Positions 56,768 through 64,000 of a stretch of DNA of 64,000 nucleotides are shown piece after piece. The translations under genes and the position numbers were made by a program. Each line of letters opens with the position of its first letter. Positions within the stretch are counted from its first letter, which is position 1. Origin of the DNA: Siphonodentalium dalli (taxonomy: Eukaryota > Mollusca > Scaphopoda > Gadilida > Siphonodentaliidae); assembly GCA_032622095.1 (NCBI GenBank), contig CP136069.1, positions 84,714,958 through 84,778,957 of the forward strand. The letters are read 5' to 3'. The notes under the pieces were generated by a model that was not told the origin of the DNA, searched no databases, and saw nothing but the letters and a program-made list of their open reading frames with translations.

Positions 56768-57050
56768 CTTTGGGATAACTATTCGTCAATGAGAATTTAG
56801 TTGAGAAAGGTTAAAGATAGACACACGCAGGGAATCAATCAAATAAAATCTCACATTTACCAATTCACTTCAAAGGGACTCAAGTCATCGAAGTGGGTTC
56901 ATGCGAAATAATAAATACTATAAAAGTCTGTAGCAACTGTCATTAACAAATACATGTAAAAATAAATTGACTTTGTTCTTATTTTCATTATTAATAACTC
57001 TCCAATAACGAGATGTTGTATATCAAAAACTTTAGCCTATAAACATTACT

Positions 57051-57735
57051 GGCGTTATGGTTTATTAACGGCCTGGCTGGAATGATTAACAGCCCAAGGG
57101 CCTATTAGCGGCCCGAGACGAAGTCGAGGGACGCTAATAGGCCCGAGGGCTGTTAATCATTCCAGAGGGCCGTTAATAAACCATAATGCCCGATGAAATC
57201 ATGTTATTACTATTATTACCACAGTTTTGGACATTTGACCCATTTGAGGATTTAGTGAAATAATGAAGTAGATTAAGAGAGAAATATTTTCAAGAACATT
57301 TAAATTTGATATCATTTGACTTGTCAGCTGACACGGACTGACGGAGTCTCGAAAATAGGACATGGGAAAAACCAGCATTGGAGATGAGTAACAACCAATG
57401 AGAGGTTGACAGCTAAAATTATCAATGCATACTTACGCTTGATACAATAATTCAATCATATAGCGTGAATTCCAATCATAAAACCACTATAGTGTCGAGG
57501 AAATCGGATACATCTTCCCATTATTTTCTTGAAATAAACACGCCAGATCGGAAGTTGAAGGGACGTAACTCTCGCGATAATAAACGAGATCTATAGTTTC
57601 CGGGCGGCGGGCCGATATTGAACTAGGCTTCTCATTATCGGCCCGCTGTTTTGGTAACAATACGCTATTGGGAACGCCCCGAAAAACATTATCAATGGCC
57701 TAGAGAACGCCCTATAATGTGGTAATAATTACCAA
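57051..57735. mobile_element. Second hairpin element, related to 28334-28945
   Basis: The hairpin at 57051-57190 shares GGCGTTATGGTTTATTAACG, GATTAACAGCCC and GGGCTGTTAATCATT with the copy at 28.3 kb. After it comes ATGTTATTACTATTATTACC, and at the right end CCTAGAGAACGCCC...GTGGTAATAATT. The interior differs from the 28-kb copy and has no comparable ORF. Confidence 0.6.
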
Positions 57736-57739
57736 TATT

Positions 57740-59150
57740 TAATTAGTCCAATAAGATATAAAGGTTAAATCAAAACTACCCTTGATGGCTAACATTGGAA
57801 AAGGTCAAAACATTGATAAATATTCTTAAAATCGTATTTAGACAATAATATTTTAACTACATGATTACCGAGATGTTTGATGAAAATGATTGTAACAGTT
57901 TTGTTTACGAAACAATGGTGTCAACACACAAAATTTCGTTTGAGCTATCAATAATTAATATAAGAACAAACTTTTATAATTTTTGCACATTTACCCACTG
58001 AGAACACCATGGTCCCTTTGAAGTGATGGGCCAGTTTCGAACAATAAGTTTTCACAATATATTTTCTTTGGGATCAGAATAAGAGGAAATACTCACCTGA
58101 CATTATTTTATTTTATTATCCTGGAATATCTAGTAATAATTGTAATAATTCCGCATGTAAGAACTGAAACAAATCTTCGTCTAACAATTTTCACCAACTT
58201 GAATCTACTGTACTAAAATATTAACAGTTTGTAAATAGTGACAGAGTGTATATCTGGTGATGCAGAAGAGGACATCATTAAATTAAGATATTATAAGTAG
58301 ACTGAAGAGGTTTCTCACCCCATTAATACGTTCGAGAATTAGTCACTCTCTCACAGTATCCTGCATGGCATACAACATTAATATGCACCCACTTCATTCA
58401 AATGTAGTAGATCTTCCCACGAATTACAGCTGCATATTAAGGCCCAAAAAAAAAAATATTTAAGTCTCAAGACAAATTTTTTTTTAATGAGGGAGGGGGG
58501 CTTTATTTTTATTTTTTATTTTGTTGTGCACATTGTAAGCAAGAGGTATGATGGCTTCCCTTGTCTAATAATAATCAGAAAATGTAGAGGGAACTTTGTT
58601 ATGCATATACCAAGGTACACTGATTTAATCTGATATCAAAATTATATTGTTCTACTAGTATATGACGTAAGGATTACCTATAATGTTCTAATGCCCCTGA
58701 CAATTCACAATTGTTGTCAAAAATTGACACCTCTTCATTATAACATGTGATCATAAATTTCCTCCAGTGCCTATTAATTATTATGGAGTTCCAATTAGCA
58801 CACCAGACTATGATGATCAGCTAATCATTTTCTTCAATGTAGTCCTCAACTTAAAGTTCTATATCCCTATTTGTATACATAATAGTCAACCTTCACACAG
58901 AGGTATGTTCATGTATTTTGCAATTAATGCTCAATACGTATGGACATCTTGGTAAAAACATACCAAAATAATTTTGAAAAATAAATTGAAATTTGTTATT
59001 TTTTTAAAACTTTTTTTTAGTCATAATATCAAAAATCAAAATCAAACGACCATTGTGGGCCATTTTTTTACATGCGGCAGTTGAGACTCAAATAATATTT
59101 TTTATCTGGCCTAAATATATGCAGTGACAAAGGTCTAAAGAATAACCTGA
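57740..59150. other. AT-rich DNA, nothing recognised
   Basis: No gene, RNA or strong repeat. 58840-58960 resembles 56330-56460 in inverse orientation (CCCTATTTGTATACATAATAG, CAATTAATGCTCAATACGTA), showing a dispersed repeat. Confidence 0.4.
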
Positions 59151-59159
59151 TTTATGTAT

Positions 59160-59760
59160 CTCAGTCAGTTTGTCATCTGTTTACCAGGGATTCAGTGGTT
59201 TCAACATCCAGTGAGGCCATATCAAAAAATTTGATAGCTCCCAATGGGAGCCTCCCATCTGGTGGTCACCCGAAGATCAAAATGAAGTCTGGTGATGATT
59301 GATGTGGTCTGCAGAATGTGCCAATGAGTCATGCAAAGAGTAAAATCCAAGATGGCTGCCGGTGGCCATGTTTTTTAACAAAATTCAGAGAAATTTGATG
59401 ACTCCCTTCTAGTGGTTATCATGAAGATCCATATAAAGTTTTTTAATAGCAACGATCGGACAAGGGATGTCGTCTGTAGGGTGTAAGATCCATATGAAGT
59501 TTAGCGACGATCGGACAAGGGATGTCATCTGTAGGGTGTGCCAAAGGATTTAGTCATACAGATTGTAAAATCCAAGATGGCCACTGACGGCCATGTTTTT
59601 CAACGAAATTTGGAAAAATTTGATGGCTCCCATCTGGTGGTCACTCAAAGGATCCATATGAAGTTTGTTGACGATTGGATGAGGAATGTGATCTGCAGGA
59701 TTTAGTCATGCTGCCAATGCATCCAATCTCTGCTTACATCTGCATATTTGTGGACCTTCA
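59160..59760 (-). repeat. Array of 'CCAAGATGGC' units, inverse orientation
   Basis: Units contain AAATCCAAGATGGC, GGCCATGTTTTT, ATTTGATGGCTCCCATCTGG and GATCCATATGAAGTTT, and are the reverse complement of those at 29918-31870. About four units, spaced roughly 150-180 bp. Confidence 0.8.
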
Positions 59761-60179
59761 TCCAATGTCATGTTACCTTATCGTGGTCTTCACATACCAT
59801 TTATTTATGTAACGAATATGTACCTACTAGTACCTGATTTTTTGCGTCGTACCATGCTAGAAATTAATATAATCCCAAATTCTACTGCTATAATACCTCG
59901 GAAACCTATTAAGATAATGGCAAACGCACATATCCAAGATGGCCACCAAGGTCACATGACCTCTATGGGGTGTCCAAAGAGGCTATGCGTGGTCGATATC
60001 TATGTCTACCCACCTGTGAAGTTTGAACAAATTATTCCAAGCGATACCCGAGATACAAAATACTACCCACAAAAACCCAATATACAGGCATATACGACAA
60101 TGCTGGGCACTGGGGCGTCCGTCTGTAGTGCTGTGTGGCATCAAAAGAGTTAAAGGTTCGTTGTGATTTGTGACAAAAA

Positions 60180-61145
60180 CTAGTCATTTTTATACGCCCT
60201 TTTGAAAAAAAGGCCGTATTATAGTATTGGTCCGTCCATCCGGGCGTCCGTCCGTTAACCTGTTGTCCGGATGATAACTTTAGTTAGAGTGAACCAAAAT
60301 TAGTAAAATTTGGTATGTGGGTTTATTAGCCGAAAAGTAAGTTCAAGTTCGAATTTGGGTTCCGCCCGCCAATTTTCACCGGAGTTATGCCCCTTATTTA
60401 ACGTTTTTTGACTTAGAAAATCCTTGAAATTTGTTGTCCGGATGTTAACTTTAGTATAGTTTATCGGAATGAATCCAAATTTGGTATATTACTTTCTCCC
60501 ACCAAAACACAGGTCAAGTTCGAACTTGGGTTCTGTCCGACCATTTTTGGCAGAGTTATGCCCCTTTTTCGACTCAGAAAATTCAGTTTTTCTTATGTTT
60601 TTTGGTTTCCGGATGATAACTCGATTTTGGAATGTTTATACGCAAAACCCGTATTTTTGTGGATTACATATATCGAAATACAGCTCAAGTCCGAATTTCG
60701 TTTTAATCCGATAATTTTTGCGAGAGTTATGGCCCCTTTTTTGACGTAATTTGACTTAGAAAATCCATGAAATTTGTTGTCCGGATGATAACTTTAGTTA
60801 GAGTGAACCGATTTCAATCAAATTGTTATGTGGGTTTATTAGGAGAAAAGACAGCTCAAGTTCGAATTTGGGTTCCGTCCGCCAATTTTCACCGGAGTTA
60901 TGCCCCTTATTTGACGTAATTTGACTTAGAAAATCCCTGAAATTTGTTGTCCGCATGATAACTTTACTAGAGCTTGTCGGATTCAATGATAATTTGGTAT
61001 ATTTATACTTTCTCCCACCAAAACACAGGTCAAGTTCAAATTTGAGTTCCGTCCGCCAATTTTTACCAGAGTTATGCCCCTTTTTTATCAGTTTCCGCCG
61101 ACCCAAGAGAGGGCGTATATTGCACGCCCAGCGTAGCTCTTGTTA
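60180..61145 (+). mobile_element. Tandem-core element, roughly 160-170-bp units
   Basis: It starts TTTTTATACGCCCTTTTG and ends GGGCGTATATTGCACGCCCA, an inverted pair. Five or so units contain TTGTTGTCCGGATGATAACT, AAGTTCGAA(T/C)TTGGGTTC and GGAGTTATGCCCCTT. CCGTCC tracts follow the left end. The frames at 60469-61191 derive from these units. Confidence 0.8.
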
Positions 61146-61169
61146 CATTTATTGCATTGCTGCTCAGTT

Positions 61170-62185
61170 CCTGATCTACTATATATTTTGAGACTTCCGT
61201 GTGTGTGTGTCCTTTTATAGCCTCGAAAACGGCTCCACCGATTGAGCCCAAACTTCCTATCTAAGGGTAAAAAGCCACGGGAAGTGTCATCACACCGCTT
61301 CTGAGAACATCCGAGCACTCCTTTACCCTGCCACTGTCGTTAGAATTGATGGGTTAAATACTTGCCGAAATTTTAGAGTTACTTCACCTACATCAAAGGC
61401 ACATTGTCGGGTTATGTGATGGCAGAATTCGCGTTTCTGATGAAAAAGTTATCAAGTTTTCTCCACTCGATTCTCTTAAAATGCACCCTAATCAGTCAAA
61501 TTCTTTCGATAATTCTATCTCAATACATCTTAGCTATTATTCGGATCAGCTCTCCCCGTTGAAAAAGTGATAGTTGGACCAAAACGACACTTGAGAAAAG
61601 TTTGTTTACAATATCAACGCACAGTCCATGCTGGAAATTTAGCATTGAAAAAATTTAATTTCTTCTATCTAAAACATAATTACGTGTTGGACTGTCATTT
61701 TAAGAATATATAAGTATTACACGCCGAAATTTCGACATAAATCGATTTGAATGGGAAATCGTATGTTAATAAATTTTAGGGCTCTGCGAGTGTTTTCTGA
61801 GCTGCTACATATTGGGCACCAGGGTCCATATTTGACCAGTTCTACCTGATATCTTCTGCTTTTGGAAACTGGGGATATCTAATTTCGTACTTGGTGCTTC
61901 CAAGGGACGTGGGAGATTTTCGTCGGGTCAGTTTGTCCGCCTGAGGTGACCTTGACCTTGAAACGGGTACCCACAAATGACCTTGGGCGATATCTCGGTC
62001 GTCAGCGGTGACATCGATGTGAAATTTGTTATGTATGGTCAACTCGGGATGGGGAATATTTTTGTCGGGTTATATGACGTGCCTGGACGGGGTTACCTTG
62101 AAAAACAAAAATTAATGGATCGACCAAAGCCATGGGACCAATCCCGCCAGTGGCGGGCTAATCTGCTAGTAATTTATATAATAAA
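61170..62185. mobile_element. Repeat element ending GGCGGGCTAATCTGCTAGTA
   Basis: It begins near ACTATATATTTTGAGACTTC with a GT tract and ends CCCGCCAGTGGCGGGCTAAT. These two edges match, in reverse, those near 33225 and 32130 in the IF1 intron, suggesting copies of one family. Interior frames (61842-62198) show no recognisable protein. Confidence 0.5.
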
Positions 62186-62189
62186 AATT

Positions 62190-62950
62190 GGTCCATGAAT
62201 ACATAAAGTACTTTCATATGAACTTAATTAATATCCCTTAGAAAGACTTTTTTCCCTTTTGGCAGTTAATGAAGATATTTCAAATACTGTTTCTGTTTTG
62301 GTGGAGGTGTTTGTAAATGAAGTGTCACAAAAGCTCCCAGTATTAGCTTTATATATATTGGGCCTATATACCCAAACATGTGTTGAAATCTGCTAACATT
62401 ATTATCATTGTCAGCAGAATAGCCGATATAACGTTTATAATTGTCAGCTACATACATTCCAGTTGGAACTGCCACCATTTCTTTGATCAGAGTGTAAACG
62501 GCCACCAATAATAACGCAGAGCACTGATACTCACCAATGTGACCTATTACATTGACCGTGAAGATGTTCAACGGGTTATCGTAGCTTTGACATCTGCGTG
62601 TTCTTATTGTAATGTCAAATTAATCTTTGATGGAAGGATAAAACAACAGATAATAACATACATTAATTAGACAGGGTTTATACCATTAAAACTACTGAAT
62701 TGAAATTGTTATCAAACTTATTTGTTAACTACATATTCAGTACCCTTACTGGTGATATAGGTCACAATTTGCCCGCCAATTTGGTACCGGCGAGGTACAT
62801 GGGCTGAATGACTACTAGTTGTTTTGCATGAAGATAACACAGCAAATTAGAAGTGCTATTTTTCAGCACTATCGCTGAGATCAGTCAGGAATGTTCCACG
62901 TAGGGATATCAGGTTTCGCAAACTCATGGATATCAGTTTTGACTAAGGCT
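62190..62950. other. AT-rich DNA, nothing recognised
   Basis: A minus-strand frame at 62266-62571 (101 codons) has moderately hydrophobic stretches but no family I recognise. Confidence 0.4.
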
Positions 62951-62957
62951 ACATTAA

Positions 62958-63177
62958 CCCTTTCATGACGGGAGCCGCGCTGGTGCAGCATTAATGATCC
63001 CAAAGGTAGCCTCGCATATATAAGAGAATGCACTGGCTTACAATGTCAAAAGAAATATGGTTAGGCCAATGTATTCTCTTATATATGCGAGGCTCCTTAT
63101 CGGATACTTGCATATATAAGAGAACGCATTTGCACATGTTTTTCGCGAAATTTCAGGAATCTCCAGTCATGGAAGGG
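62958..63177. mobile_element. piggyBac-like MITE
   Basis: CCCTTTCATGACGGGAGC and TCCAGTCATGGAAGGG are inverted ends flanked by TTAA (62954-62957 and 63178-63181). Internal TATATAAGAGAA words occur in both directions. Confidence 0.92.
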
Positions 63178-63272
63178 TTAATAAAAGTCGTGAACAGTGA
63201 GATTTTTGCTGTGCGTGATCTACCATAATTAAGAACACTGCTTACACTGTTCTATTCTGCCAATTGATCATA

Positions 63273-63484
63273 CAGTAATGCCCTAAGTAATCGACTCTTT
63301 AACTACAGCAGAATTATTAGTAACTTTTCAGGATTTAGTCGGAAATATGGCTTGTTGCATTCATCAGAAAGCTCTCCCCGAGAGCTTTCCGATGAATGGC
63401 AACAAGCCATATTTCCGACTAAATCCTGAAAAGTTACCAATAATTCTGCTGTAGTTAAAGAGTCGATTACTTAGGGCATTACTG
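63273..63484. mobile_element. Palindromic mariner-like MITE, full length
   Basis: CAGTAATGCCCTAAGTAATC is complementary to the right end (GATTACTTAGGGCATTACTG). TA flanks both sides (63271-63272 and 63485-63486). The arms pair almost base for base around AGCTCTCCCCGAGAGCT. Confidence 0.95.
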
Positions 63485-63550
63485 TAGTTGTCGGCTGGTT
63501 CCATATTTTATTGCTGTATGATGCAACAAATCTAGTTTAAACTGTTTAAA

Positions 63551-64000
63551 GGCCCACTTAATTTTCGAGTCACCGATTATTTTTTTTATAGTGACTTGTA
63601 GTATACGGTTTTAATAATAATCTATGCCATAAAATATGATTAAAATACTATAATTCATCACTATTTGAAACATCTGTGTCTCAGAAGATGCCCACAGAGA
63701 AATAGAAAACTGATGAAGACTCCCCCCCCCCCTCTGGCACCCAGAATGCAACAGAATTCAAACTTTTTCAATGGAAGGGGAAGAACTCTATCTTTAATAT
63801 ATAGAGTTATTCCCCCTGCATTGAAAATAATACTGATTTTTACTTCAATCTTGATGACAAAACACGTTGGCAACTCAACAAAAACAACATGTCCACATTT
63901 TATTACACCGGATAAGTTGATAATACAATGTTTTGGAGCTTCCTCTTTCAAATGGTATATAATATGGCATATATTTTGTATGGGGCTTTGAAAATTAAGT
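63551..64000 (-). mobile_element. MITE of the GGCCCACTTAATTTTCGA family, cut by the window end
   Basis: GGCCCACTTAATTTTCGAGT on the left and the beginning of the inverted end (TTGAAAATTAAGT) at 64000 show an almost complete copy in inverse orientation to 46438-46917. A poly-C run lies near 63723. The frames of about 100 codons on both strands here belong to the repeat. Confidence 0.88.

Noticed and set aside
59770-60153. 127-codon plus-strand ORF
   Set aside because: It overlaps a 'CCAAGATGGC' repeat derivative and has no recognisable motif.
63661-63991. Overlapping ORFs of about 100 codons on both strands, similar to the one at 11995
   Set aside because: They are copies of a TIR MITE; frames differ between copies and carry no conserved protein.

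Overview
This is an AT-rich, intron-rich eukaryotic nuclear segment, most likely from a marine invertebrate and probably a lophotrochozoan such as a mollusc. The lineage call rests on three things: spliced exons with GT-AG borders, a tRNA-derived SINE whose tail (GCGACATAAAACCCC then ATCA repeats) resembles molluscan SINEs as I know them, and tandem-core elements with tetranucleotide tracts that resemble the oyster 'pearl' type. It is an inference. There are no operons, bacterial genes or CRISPR arrays.

One host gene can be read with confidence: a mitochondrial ATP synthase inhibitor (IF1, ATP5IF1 family) on the + strand. Five coding exons lie at 29688-29730, 33958-33983, 38118-38181, 39036-39116 and 51979-52044. 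They join in frame into a 92-residue C-terminal part ending at TAA, with an AATAAA at 52293. The first exon, carrying the start codon and most of the targeting peptide, was not found. About 280 coding bases are spread over 22.4 kb; the last intron alone is 12.9 kb.

Almost everything else recognisable is mobile or repetitive DNA. 0-3 kb: a decayed LINE RNase H/zinc-knuckle end split by a 1.76-kb inverted-repeat transposon with a 10-bp target duplication. 4.5-8.1 kb: a possible 3.6-kb inverted-repeat element holding a 1.4-kb compound palindrome built of nested 22-bp and 68-bp minisatellites. 9-18 kb: anonymous AT-rich DNA with small TIR elements. 17.7-23.1 kb: two inverted arms 5.4 kb apart around a roughly 181-bp tandem repeat. 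25.3-28 kb: two hAT-type elements with perfect 8-bp target duplications. 28.3-28.9 kb: a hairpin element with a short ORF like the N-terminal module of Crypton-derived recombinases, with a related hairpin at 57 kb. 29.7-52.3 kb: the IF1 gene, its introns filled with mariner-like, piggyBac-like and hAT-like MITEs, tandem-core elements and a SINE. 52.3-64 kb: piggyBac-like and hAT elements, long arrays of roughly 160-bp units with Helentron-like end structure, and more MITE copies.

The most notable items are the fragmented IF1 gene with a 26-nt microexon, the nested-minisatellite palindrome at 5.1-6.5 kb, the Crypton-like hairpin element pair, and the set of small transposon families whose ends and target duplications can be read directly.
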